Of a stretch of DNA of 28,778 nt, positions 14,771-23,459 are shown piece by piece; positions within the stretch are counted from its first letter, which is position 1; every line of letters begins with the position of its first letter. The stretch lies in IMG/VR virus record IMGVR_UViG_3300030106_006139, positions 1 to 28,778 of that record; one strand, 5' to 3'. The translations under genes were made by a program, and so were the position numbers. Source of the DNA: a virus. Below the pieces are notes generated by a model. The model was given only the letters and a program-made list of their open reading frames with translations. It did no database searches and was not told the DNA's origin.

Positions 14771-17700
14771 ATGGCATCTAGTCTAAATGCAACTTTAAAT
14801 GTTCAACTAAACCCTCAAAGCCTGAATGCTTCGGCAAAGCAGGTTCAACAGGCTTTAGGTAGGATTACAGGGCAAGCATCTGAGTTTCAAAAATCTCTAG
14901 ATGCTTCTACAGCCCGTGTTTTTGCATTCGGTGCCACCACTGTTGTTATAAATGGCGTAACACAATCATTTAAAAAGTTGGTAGCTACAACAGTAGATGT
15001 CCAGAAGAGATTAGTAGAAATTAACTCCATTTTCCAAGCTAGTGAACAAACTTTCAATAAGTTTAGGAATTCTATTTTTCAAGTAGCTAAAGACACTGGG
15101 CAATCTTTCGCTACTGTCGCTGATGGCGCGGCAGAATTAGCTCGTCAGGGTTTAAGTGCAGAGGAAACAGCGAGTAGGCTTAAATCTGCATTAATACTTA
15201 CTAGGATATCTGGCTTAGATGCAGAAAAATCCGTTAAAGCATTAACTGCTGCTATCAATGGTTTTACTTCTGCGGGTCTTTCAGCTAATCAAATTGTCAA
15301 TAAAATGGTAGCGGTAGATACAGCTTTTGCCGTATCAACTAACGATCTAGCAGAGGCTTTCACGCGAGCAGGTTCTACAGCAGAGGATGCTGGAGTGTCT
15401 TTTAACCAGTTGTTGGGTCTCATAACGGCGGTCGAGCAAAGAACTGCTAGAGGAGGTGCTGTTATTGGTAACGCATTTAAATCAATTTTTACTCGTCTTT
15501 CGAGGGGGACTACAATAAGTTCACTACAGGAGCTTGGTGTTGAAATTGATGCAACTCAAACTGGTGTTCAAAAATTACAAGCCCTGTCTAATGCTTTACA
15601 AAATATCGCAGACCCGACTGTTGTTTCAAAGATAAAGGAATTAGCGGGTGGAGTTTTCCAGATAAACGTAGTTAGTGCAGCTTTAAAAGATATTGGTAGT
15701 CAAACTTCGATTTTTGCCAAAGCATCTGAGACGGCTGCTAGCGCGACAAACGAAGCTTTAACTAAAAATAAAGAGCTTAATAAAACAATCGCCGCCCAAA
15801 TAAACTCTCTTGTGCAAGGTGTTACTAGCCTAGCGGAAAGGGTTGGGGCAATTACTTTTGGTCCTTTATTGGAAAATATTATCGGTATAGCGAGTAAGCT
15901 TAGTAATTTCTTAGATAAAGCTTTAGACCCAGAAAAAGGCAATGTTTTTATTAAAGGTTTATTCAAAGCTATAGGTTCGTTTTTGAGTGGGCCAGCAGTG
16001 ATTATATTTACAGCCGCATTTGTTAAAATATTTAAATTAGTTGCTAAGTTCGCAGGAGAGGGTTTAAAAGCCCTCTTCTCAATGGGAACTCAAAGTGAAA
16101 AGATAAGAAGTATAGAGGGTGGGATTGTCGCTCTATTGCAAAAAGACGAAAATTTAAGAAACCAAATAAATGCCTCTACTACGAGTCAGGCTCAAAAAGA
16201 ACAGTTGATTATTGATGCTATAAGGCGAGAGAATGCCTTGTTGATGCAACAAGCTCAAATTGTTCGTAGTTTGGCTGCTGGCGCTGCTGCAAGGGGGGTA
16301 ACTGGTTTTGGTGCTAGTGGGTTTACAGGTGGAAGAGGCAGATTTAGTATGGGCTTTAGGGCAGAAGAAGCAGAGGCAAGGGCGCTAGGAGCACCTGCTA
16401 ATGTTAGGGCTAGATTAAGTCAAGGCACTATTAATGGTGAAAGGGCTATAATAAACGATAAAGAGATAGAAGTTCGCAACTTCATGGGAGGCAAAGACTC
16501 TGCTATAATTCCGACTTACGCGAGAGGCTTTGTCCCAAATTATGCGGGCGTTGGAAGCATATCGGCAGGTGCTAATAGGCGTGACACTCTGGCCAATATT
16601 ATAAGGGGAGGTAGGGCTGGATTAAAGGGGCAATTCCAAAGAGGAATTGGAGACCTCTCTGTGGAAGAGGCTAATGCAGCATTAAAAAGGGGGAGAGACT
16701 CAAGGAGAGGCCCAGCGGCAGCAGCACAACAATTCAGGAATGTGATGGTGGTAAACCCCAACACAGGAGGAATGCTTATCCCTACAATTCAGGCTAAACT
16801 CAAAATCGCACCAAGAACAAAAGGAACCTATAAGGGTAAGGGTAATAAGCCAGTTCATTATGAATACCAGCATGGAATGCCTGTTCATGGACCGCAAGTT
16901 CCTCACGCAGTTGATCAAGCCGCAGACCCAGAGGACGAACAGTTAAAGAAAAATATAACTAAAAAAGTTACTGAAGAAGCTAGAAAATTTGCTGCTCTGG
17001 TTCATCCAGTTTTAGGTAAGCCTAAGCGTTCGGAAATAGAAAGCATGCTCAAGTCCCAAGGAGGAGGCAAGGGGGCATTAAAGGGTATAATAGGGGCTGC
17101 TTTCGAAGCGGCAGTTAATGTCGGATTGGATCTAAGCCCAGCTAAAAAAGTAGAGGGGGGAGACTTTGATGTAAAGAAGCTTGAGTTCGAAAAGATGGAT
17201 AAGATTAGGGATTTATTCGGAATCAAAAATGCCAAAAGAAACTTGCTTGATTTCAAGCATGATATGACTGACGGGACAGTAGGTAGCTTTGCTAAAAAAT
17301 TAGTTAACGAGGGAAAATTTAAAGTAGAAAAAAGACCTCTTAAGAGAGCGCGGAAGTCGATGGGTTTTATACCTAATTACGCTAGCGGAGGTGGCGTTCC
17401 TCAGTCTTTAATGAGGATACACTCTGATGATAAGGGGAGACAGGTTCTGACAAATATAAGAGATGAGCCTAACGGGGTGCAAGACGCTATAAAGAGAGAG
17501 CGCAAGGGTATTGGCATGTTTGCTAGCGGTTTTGTTCCTAACTATAACGCAGGAGATACAGGAATGAAAGGAGAGATGAGGCTGATGGCTCTCTCTTCGG
17601 CATTCATGGCTCTTCAGGGGGCGTTAATGTCAGTTGAAGCAAATTATGAGCAATCAATAGCTGTTCAAGAATCTGATATAGAGTCTAAGAGAAATTTAAT

Positions 17701-20242
17701 AATGGCGAGCGATGAGGAATTCGGCGCTAAAATGAGGGCTATAAATTCGCTAAATAAAGAAGCTAATCAAATTGGCAAAACAACACCAACATTAGTTTCT
17801 TTAGCTAAAGGGGCAACTGTAGCTACTAATGCGTTAATGGCTATGGCTGCTCTAAATATGGTTACAGGCGGTGGTCTGGGTAGATTGGGAGGTAGGGCAT
17901 TAGGGGGAGTTGGCAGAGGTATGGGTAGATTCTTTGGTGGAGCGGCCCGAATGACGGGTATTTCTGCTGGAGCTAGGGCTGTTAAGGGGATGGGCAGCAG
18001 AACGATGGCCAAAGGTAAGAGCCTCTTTGGTGCTGAGGCCCGAAGGGCAGCGGGTAGGTCGAGGGCTGGATTACCAAAAGGGGGAGCCGTTGAATTTAGG
18101 CAAAATTTAATAAAGCAAGGCGCTACACCTGCTCAGGCTTCTCACTTAACAAGGCAGAAGCTAGCAAGCACTGCTACCACAAGAGGGGTTAAAAGTAGTG
18201 CAGGAATGAAAGCAGCAAGAGGGCTTGGGCGATTCGGAGGCGTTGCTGGAGTTGCTTTAGGAGGTTTTGAGATAGCGAGCATCTTAAGAGATGATAGTTT
18301 AGACAGGAGAACAAAGAGAACTAAAGTAGCAGGAGTCGGCGGGGGAATGGCTGGAGGTCTCGGTGGCATGAAGCTTGGAGCAATGGGGGGAGCGGCAATA
18401 GGCAGCGTTGTTCCAATCGTAGGAACTGCTGTAGGAGGTATAATCGGAGGGTTAGTTGGAGGATTAGCTGGATGGTTTGCTGGGAAGAAAGGGGCTGAAG
18501 CAATAGCAGATGGGATTCAGGGTTCTGGAGCAGATCCTGAAGCAGCTTTCGAAGCTGGCACTCACAAATTTATTTCAACGCTAGGTTTTAAAAGGTCGGC
18601 TCAAGGGGATCGTGATGCGGCAACCGTGTCTAATGACGCTTTTTTTGATAGGGTAGAAACTGTTCAAGCGAGAATGAAAAAGGAAGGAGTTCCTCAATCA
18701 GAGCTTAACACAATGAATCAAGAATATCTAGCGGCTCAAAAAGAATTAAATGAAGCAACAAAAGCAGAGACAGAACAAAAGAATAAATTTTTTGGAAATA
18801 AAAAGAAAGAGGAAGAATTAACTCAAGCAAGATTAGAAGCAGAGGAAAAACTTGAGCAAGCTGCTAGAAGGTTAGCGGGTGTAAGATTCAAAGAAGCTGG
18901 TGAATTTGAGACTGTAATGGATCGCCAACTCGACTTTGAAGATAGGTTGGGGAAAGCTAAAGCTACTCTAATTGATTCGGAGACAAAACTTTCTAACGCT
19001 ATAAGTCAAAGAACTAGTTTCGAGTTGCAATTAGCTCAGGTCTCTAAAGGTAAGTTAACTACAGGGCAACTTGAGATTAACAAAGAGAGGGCAAACATAA
19101 TGTCTGGGCTTATGGTAGATCCTCGTTTGGAACACGCTAGAGGGGCTACGGCAGCGAAGCGTCATAATAAAACATTTGATGACTTAGCTCAGCTATCTAT
19201 TGCAGAATCAAAATTAAAAGGTGAATTACAAGAAGCCAAATTAAGAGACGCTCAAAGAAATAAATTTGGAGGAACCGCAGAAGGTCGCGCAGAAATAGCA
19301 GAAATTCAAAAGAAGCTTAAGGCCGCTGGTGTTAGTTTTAAAAACGCGGCCCACCAAGCTGGTATTAGTTTTAAAAACGAGATGTTGCAGCTTGAGGTGG
19401 CGATGGAAGAAAATCAGAAGAAACTTCTAGAAGCTAGAAAAACCGCTGAAAAGAAATTTATAGATTCTGTGTTCGGAAAGGATGACATAGGAGGGGCATC
19501 AGCAGATGAAGAGATTGGGCAAAACATAAAAGGCATGAACGATGTGCTTAAGCAGATCACAAGTCTTGAGGGTAGAGTTAAGAGAGGTAACTTAGATCGA
19601 AGAACTGCTGAGATGTATCTAAAGCCCTTGAGAGAGCAGCTTCGCCAAGAATACCAAAGAACCACCGATTCTATGGATCGTGGAGGATACGGTGATGTAG
19701 ACAAAATAGATGCAATAGTTGGTATATCGAAAGATATGGGCCTTCAGGCAAGTATGACCGTTGACACTCTTTCAAGAATTGCCAATACACTTGATAAACA
19801 ACACACAAGAGGAAGAGGCGATATCCGTGCTTCTGCTGGAGATGCAGTCGGTAGATATATGCGAGGACAAAGTGGGGCGCTTGCGATTGCTCAAGGAGGA
19901 AATCCTGAAGAAGCAACAAAAGACCTTGTTAAAGAGCAAGAAGCATTAAGGGGCGAAATGGTTGCGGTAACAGAAGCTTGGGCGAGATTCAATAAAGATG
20001 AAAAAACTCGCCCAATGGCAAGGACAGTGCAGAAATATAAAGACGAGCTTGATAAAGCGGGTGAAAATCTAGGAAACCTTAATGTGTTTATTGATAAAAA
20101 CATGAACACAGCAGAACAGACTTCCGACTTTATAAAAGCAACCAACGATTTATTAGCGACCTCAACTGACAGAATTAATGAGTTGATTACTATTGTTAAT
20201 GATCAAAGACAAGACATAAAAGATATTCTGGACGAAAAATAG
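14771..20242 (+). CDS. Tail tape measure protein with inserted domain
   Basis: The tape measure sets tail length and is ejected ahead of the genome. This one has 1823 residues. Residues about 60-330 match the phage tape measure core of the TP901 type: a helical array with QVAKDTGQSFATVADGAAEL, an ARQGLSAEE turn, and later RGGAVIGNAFKSIFTRLSRG. A hydrophobic helix follows at 405-425. Residues 500-930 are Gly/Arg-rich and hold three GFxPNY repeats (586, 865 and 920) around an insert at 720-845 with possible nuclease residues E779, D798/D800 and D827-x-K829. Residues 1030-1240 are again Gly/Ala-rich, ending in a glycine-zipper stretch (1187-1240) that could enter membrane. The remainder to 1823 is charged coiled coil. 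At about 1.5 angstrom per residue, a known rule of thumb, the tail could be near 270 nm; inserted domains would make the real tail shorter. Confidence 0.92.
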   Translation: MASSLNATLNVQLNPQSLNASAKQVQQALGRITGQASEFQKSLDASTARVFAFGATTVVINGVTQSFKKLVATTVDVQKRLVEINSIFQASEQTFNKFRNSIFQVAKDTGQSFATVADGAAELARQGLSAEETASRLKSALILTRISGLDAEKSVKALTAAINGFTSAGLSANQIVNKMVAVDTAFAVSTNDLAEAFTRAGSTAEDAGVSFNQLLGLITAVEQRTARGGAVIGNAFKSIFTRLSRGTTISSLQELGVEIDATQTGVQKLQALSNALQNIADPTVVSKIKELAGGVFQINVVSAALKDIGSQTSIFAKASETAASATNEALTKNKELNKTIAAQINSLVQGVTSLAERVGAITFGPLLENIIGIASKLSNFLDKALDPEKGNVFIKGLFKAIGSFLSGPAVIIFTAAFVKIFKLVAKFAGEGLKALFSMGTQSEKIRSIEGGIVALLQKDENLRNQINASTTSQAQKEQLIIDAIRRENALLMQQAQIVRSLAAGAAARGVTGFGASGFTGGRGRFSMGFRAEEAEARALGAPANVRARLSQGTINGERAIINDKEIEVRNFMGGKDSAIIPTYARGFVPNYAGVGSISAGANRRDTLANIIRGGRAGLKGQFQRGIGDLSVEEANAALKRGRDSRRGPAAAAQQFRNVMVVNPNTGGMLIPTIQAKLKIAPRTKGTYKGKGNKPVHYEYQHGMPVHGPQVPHAVDQAADPEDEQLKKNITKKVTEEARKFAALVHPVLGKPKRSEIESMLKSQGGGKGALKGIIGAAFEAAVNVGLDLSPAKKVEGGDFDVKKLEFEKMDKIRDLFGIKNAKRNLLDFKHDMTDGTVGSFAKKLVNEGKFKVEKRPLKRARKSMGFIPNYASGGGVPQSLMRIHSDDKGRQVLTNIRDEPNGVQDAIKRERKGIGMFASGFVPNYNAGDTGMKGEMRLMALSSAFMALQGALMSVEANYEQSIAVQESDIESKRNLIMASDEEFGAKMRAINSLNKEANQIGKTTPTLVSLAKGATVATNALMAMAALNMVTGGGLGRLGGRALGGVGRGMGRFFGGAARMTGISAGARAVKGMGSRTMAKGKSLFGAEARRAAGRSRAGLPKGGAVEFRQNLIKQGATPAQASHLTRQKLASTATTRGVKSSAGMKAARGLGRFGGVAGVALGGFEIASILRDDSLDRRTKRTKVAGVGGGMAGGLGGMKLGAMGGAAIGSVVPIVGTAVGGIIGGLVGGLAGWFAGKKGAEAIADGIQGSGADPEAAFEAGTHKFISTLGFKRSAQGDRDAATVSNDAFFDRVETVQARMKKEGVPQSELNTMNQEYLAAQKELNEATKAETEQKNKFFGNKKKEEELTQARLEAEEKLEQAARRLAGVRFKEAGEFETVMDRQLDFEDRLGKAKATLIDSETKLSNAISQRTSFELQLAQVSKGKLTTGQLEINKERANIMSGLMVDPRLEHARGATAAKRHNKTFDDLAQLSIAESKLKGELQEAKLRDAQRNKFGGTAEGRAEIAEIQKKLKAAGVSFKNAAHQAGISFKNEMLQLEVAMEENQKKLLEARKTAEKKFIDSVFGKDDIGGASADEEIGQNIKGMNDVLKQITSLEGRVKRGNLDRRTAEMYLKPLREQLRQEYQRTTDSMDRGGYGDVDKIDAIVGISKDMGLQASMTVDTLSRIANTLDKQHTRGRGDIRASAGDAVGRYMRGQSGALAIAQGGNPEEATKDLVKEQEALRGEMVAVTEAWARFNKDEKTRPMARTVQKYKDELDKAGENLGNLNVFIDKNMNTAEQTSDFIKATNDLLATSTDRINELITIVNDQRQDIKDILDEK
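16526..17548 (+). repeat. Three GFxPNY repeats in the tape measure
   Basis: GFVPNYA (residues 586-592, bases 16526-16546), GFIPNYA (865-871, 17363-17383) and GFVPNYN (920-926, 17528-17548) share a heptapeptide but use different codons at many positions, so selection acts on protein. Each lies after a small/basic residue run (TYAR, KSM, FAS). Similar GFVPNF-type repeats occur in other large phage tape measures, from memory. They may be processing sites, hinges or binding loops. Confidence 0.75.
16928..17305 (+). other. Embedded domain in tape measure, candidate PD-(D/E)XK nuclease fold
   Basis: Residues about 720-845 of the tape measure have a composition unlike the surrounding Gly-rich linkers. 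A helix with Glu (GIIGAAFEAAVNVGL, E779) is followed by GGDFDVKKLE (D798, D800), a helix, then NLLDFKHD (D827-x-K829) and another helix. Helix-Glu, strand-Asp, strand-(D/E)xK, helix is the order of the PD-(D/E)XK superfamily. Spacing is short but within what that diverse group allows. The identification is by eye and needs a profile or structure comparison. Confidence 0.4.
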
Positions 20243-20243
20243 C

Positions 20244-21800
20244 ATGGCCTCACTAATAGTAAATAATGTTATATCTTCCTCTGTCGAAATCAGCTATGAG
20301 TATTTAGGCACAGAAGAATTATTTGGTTACAACGTAAGGGGTAATTATGAAATTGATGTTTCTGATATTAATATTGAACAAGGGGACACAGTTTTATTAA
20401 ACGGTAGAGAAGCTATAAAAGATGCTTATGCAAGACCCAATATAGTAGCAAGGATAGGTGCCGATTCTTATTTAAACGGAAGAATACAATCTTTTAATTT
20501 TCAGGAAAGCTCTTTAGTGGGGTCAGAAACAGTTAATATAACTATAGAAGAGTTTAGAAAATTAGACGATTACTCCCAAAGGACTTACGGTAGATATGCT
20601 CCAAACCCACATCGCATATCTTCTTTTACAGAAAGTTATAAATTCTCCAGAAATGGTTCTGAGTATTCATCAACCAGAGATGTAAATTTAACTTACAATC
20701 AATCAGCGGGAGATCAGTTTTTAAATGACGCTAAGACATTTTTAACTAATTTTTATTTCGCATTTAGACCTCCTTTTGGATATCAGCAAGACGGTATATC
20801 GGAAAACGCTAAAATAGATAAGGGTTTTACGGGGAATATCACTGAAACATATGACCTTATTGGTCTTACTGTTTCGCTTTCTGAAAATGTTAACTCTTCT
20901 TTTATTGATGAGCAATATGATGTCAGCAGGAAGCAGGTCGAAAATATAACAATTGATGAAAAAGGTTACTTAAATAAAACTTACTCAATTGATTTAATTT
21001 CTTTGAGGCGCGATTCACAAAATGTTTTGTTGAATGCTATTTCTAAGATAATAGACGAGGTAAAGGCAGCAGAAGAGTCGGAATATGGTTCGCCTTTTTC
21101 GATATCAAAAGGTGTAAAAGAAGACGGCAATAGTTCGTCTTTGAGTATTTCTTTTTCAACTGACCCCAACAAATCTCAAGACGATTCTATTTCTTATTCT
21201 GGATCTGAAAAAAAAGCTGGAAGATATAAAGAATATACCTTGAGTATGAATTATACTTCGAAGGGAAAGGATAACAAGGAAAAGTTTTCTAATGCATCTG
21301 CTGCTTGGAAAGCGGCTCAAAATCTAAACCCCTCAAGGATAAAAAGAATGTTCCATCCTACAGAAGATTTTTTTGAAAAATCTAGGAGCACAAATTTTCA
21401 GCAATCAGAAGGTAGGATTGCAGAGTCGATTGTTTTTACTACAGATGATTCTTATAAAGAAAGAGAAGATGGTCTTTTAAAATTAAAAAAAACCTTGTCA
21501 AAGACTCATCAAATTAAAAGAATAGAGAAATTTATGGATGTCTCTTCTTTAGAAGATCAAGTTGTCCAAAACGAATTAAAAACAGTTGGTTCAGCTAATG
21601 TTACGGCTTCTGCTGTAGCTAGCCAAAGTATGGGGATATATGCAACTAAGGACGTTTTGGAGTCAGAGGCTACAACTAATGAATTAAATGACTTGGTAGA
21701 TGAGGATGTAATTCATATAACTAATGACGAAGTTTCTTTAAACTTAGGTGAAGGAACTGCCACAAGAAGTTTAACTTACCTGTTTCATAAAAATGGCTGA
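20244..21800 (+). CDS. Tail tip / baseplate protein A
   Basis: This 518-residue beta-rich protein begins one base after the tape measure stop, the usual position of the distal tail protein or another first tip component. Residues about 65-105 (YLNGRIQSFNFQESSLVGSE, then TVNITIEEF) read as a strand pair of a tail-type barrel. The middle (130-340) consists of alternating strands such as YDVSRKQVENITIDEKGYL and SSLSISFSTDPN. The same succession can be seen in the next gene, so the two appear to be distant paralogues. A short helical part (NVLLNAISKIIDEVKAA) lies at 260-276. I cannot assign it to a named family with certainty; Dit-like or tip-ring roles are inferred from position. Confidence 0.55.
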   Translation: MASLIVNNVISSSVEISYEYLGTEELFGYNVRGNYEIDVSDINIEQGDTVLLNGREAIKDAYARPNIVARIGADSYLNGRIQSFNFQESSLVGSETVNITIEEFRKLDDYSQRTYGRYAPNPHRISSFTESYKFSRNGSEYSSTRDVNLTYNQSAGDQFLNDAKTFLTNFYFAFRPPFGYQQDGISENAKIDKGFTGNITETYDLIGLTVSLSENVNSSFIDEQYDVSRKQVENITIDEKGYLNKTYSIDLISLRRDSQNVLLNAISKIIDEVKAAEESEYGSPFSISKGVKEDGNSSSLSISFSTDPNKSQDDSISYSGSEKKAGRYKEYTLSMNYTSKGKDNKEKFSNASAAWKAAQNLNPSRIKRMFHPTEDFFEKSRSTNFQQSEGRIAESIVFTTDDSYKEREDGLLKLKKTLSKTHQIKRIEKFMDVSSLEDQVVQNELKTVGSANVTASAVASQSMGIYATKDVLESEATTNELNDLVDEDVIHITNDEVSLNLGEGTATRSLTYLFHKNG

Positions 21801-23448
21801 ACATGTATCATATGGTTCGTATACTTTCCCTACCCCTACCCCTTTAGTTAGTTTAGGGGTAGATACGGTATATATAGGTGGAGTAGCGGATCATTACTCT
21901 GAAGAGATAGGGGTTGTCGGGACTTTAACTGGACAAAATTTAAGTGGTATTCATCTTCAAAAAATGCAGATGATTAGTGGCCTATTGTCAGAATATAAAA
22001 CTTTAAATGTTTCTAATGATGAATCAACTGATTCTGGGCCGCATGGAAATGCGAAGGAATATACATGTGCTACTCCAACTGCCATTTCTTTTGGGGCCAG
22101 TGATTTAACTACAACCCTTCCTTATTCAGTAACTTTTAACACTTTTTCTTCTGCGTCTTTTTCTGAATTTTTTGGAGTAGCGGAGCCGACAGATAATTGG
22201 ACGTTTACAGAGCAAGATGGAAGAGTTACCGAAGTTCAACACTCTGTTTCAGCCAGAGGAGTGAAGGTTGATTCTCAAGCTCCATTGCAAAATGCTAGAG
22301 ATTTCGTAACTGGCAGGGCTACTGGTTGTTTGGATATAAGTCTTTTCCAAACTGGGCAAAGCGATAAAAATGGCAGCTTAAGAGCTTTTCTCGTTTCAAG
22401 AAACGAGGATATAGATAAAACAAAAAATCGTTATTCTTTACAAGAAACTTTTCAGTATAGCACTTCGCAAAGTTTATATTTAACAGGAATAACCTCATCA
22501 GGGATATTATCTTGTGACACAAAGATTTCATATGAAAAGGATCAGGGGTTAAATATAGAGGTTCAAGCTAATGTCAAAGGGGGAATTGTTACTGGAGCGG
22601 GAGTTGGCTTAATAGATACGGGTCTCTTTACCCCAGACCAAGCTACGCAAGTCGCGATCAACGCTGTTAAAAACTCAACATCATCATTCGAAAGTGGTTG
22701 CTATACTTTTGTTGATAGAGGTCCAAAAACAATTTCATATGATATAGACACTGGGTCTAACTCAGTCTCTTTTAAATATAGCTTTGCTGATCCAGACAAT
22801 CTAGAGCAGCAGGGGAATGTTATGCATAAAAGAAGTTCCTCTGTTGATGCTAGCAAGGATGATTCTAAGATAAGGGTATCTGTTAATGGAGAACTCAACT
22901 ATAATGGACCATTTGATGTTTTGGGGACAGGAGATCCAGCCACGGGTGAAAGATTTAAGGAGGTTAATGCTAGATTTAGTGGAGTAGCTGCAAATTCAGG
23001 TTTTTTAAATTTAGCTATCGAAGCTCTAGACGTTTTTACTGGGGATGCCACAGGATATCACATAAGTGGAAATTTTCTTAATCCTGAGCCTTTAGACAAA
23101 ACAATTAATAAGATTCCAGCAGAAAGCAAAATAACTTATGCTGTTTCTTTTGATAACAGAGTAGACTTGTCTTCGGGGACTTTATCAGGGTTAAAAGTTT
23201 CTATTAAAGATAAAAAACCCTTAGAAATAAGTGGGATAGTGCCTAGTTTAGTAGGATTCGCTAAGCAAAAAATTTATAACAGGAGGGCGGGGGAGATAAA
23301 TGTTTCAGCTACTTGCGAAGCAGACACAGGCAGTCTGCAAAATCTCATAGATGTTGCGAGTGGTCACATAACTGGAATTTTCCCTTTTGCTGAATCAAGT
23401 AGTTTAAATGAGCAAACTATTTCTTATAATATGAGTAGATATTATTAA
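21793..23448 (+). CDS. Tail tip / baseplate protein B (paralogue of the previous gene)
   Basis: This is a 551-residue beta-rich protein whose start overlaps the previous gene by 8 bases. Segments LPYSVTFNTFSSASFSEFFG (110-129), WTFTEQDGRVTEVQHSVSAR (136-155), LQNARDFVTG (165-174) and SVSFKYSFADPD (324-335) follow the same order as comparable pieces in the previous protein (NDAKTFLTN at 161-169, SLSISFSTDP at 299-308). That suggests a shared architecture of stacked beta domains. Likely a ring or tip component of the tail. The C-terminal 170 residues add further strands and a short helix, and end with NEQTISYNMSRYY. No enzymatic motif is seen. Confidence 0.5.
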   Translation: MAEHVSYGSYTFPTPTPLVSLGVDTVYIGGVADHYSEEIGVVGTLTGQNLSGIHLQKMQMISGLLSEYKTLNVSNDESTDSGPHGNAKEYTCATPTAISFGASDLTTTLPYSVTFNTFSSASFSEFFGVAEPTDNWTFTEQDGRVTEVQHSVSARGVKVDSQAPLQNARDFVTGRATGCLDISLFQTGQSDKNGSLRAFLVSRNEDIDKTKNRYSLQETFQYSTSQSLYLTGITSSGILSCDTKISYEKDQGLNIEVQANVKGGIVTGAGVGLIDTGLFTPDQATQVAINAVKNSTSSFESGCYTFVDRGPKTISYDIDTGSNSVSFKYSFADPDNLEQQGNVMHKRSSSVDASKDDSKIRVSVNGELNYNGPFDVLGTGDPATGERFKEVNARFSGVAANSGFLNLAIEALDVFTGDATGYHISGNFLNPEPLDKTINKIPAESKITYAVSFDNRVDLSSGTLSGLKVSIKDKKPLEISGIVPSLVGFAKQKIYNRRAGEINVSATCEADTGSLQNLIDVASGHITGIFPFAESSSLNEQTISYNMSRYY

Positions 23449-23459
23449 TATGAGTAGAT
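23427..23459 (+). repeat. 14-bp direct repeat spanning a gene junction
   Basis: TAATATGAGTAGAT occurs at 23427-23440 and again at 23446-23459. The second copy holds the stop of the previous gene's last codon region and the start of the next gene (ATG 23450). The first copy encodes the last residues of the previous protein in another frame relation (offset 19). It may be a small duplication that created or copied the start region. Confidence 0.6.

Noticed and set aside
21837-21861. 7-bp inverted repeat TACCCCT/AGGGGTA near the start of tail-tip protein B
   Set aside because: It lies in codons for a Pro/Thr repeat, with an 11-base loop and no T run; too weak to call a terminator, and probably incidental.
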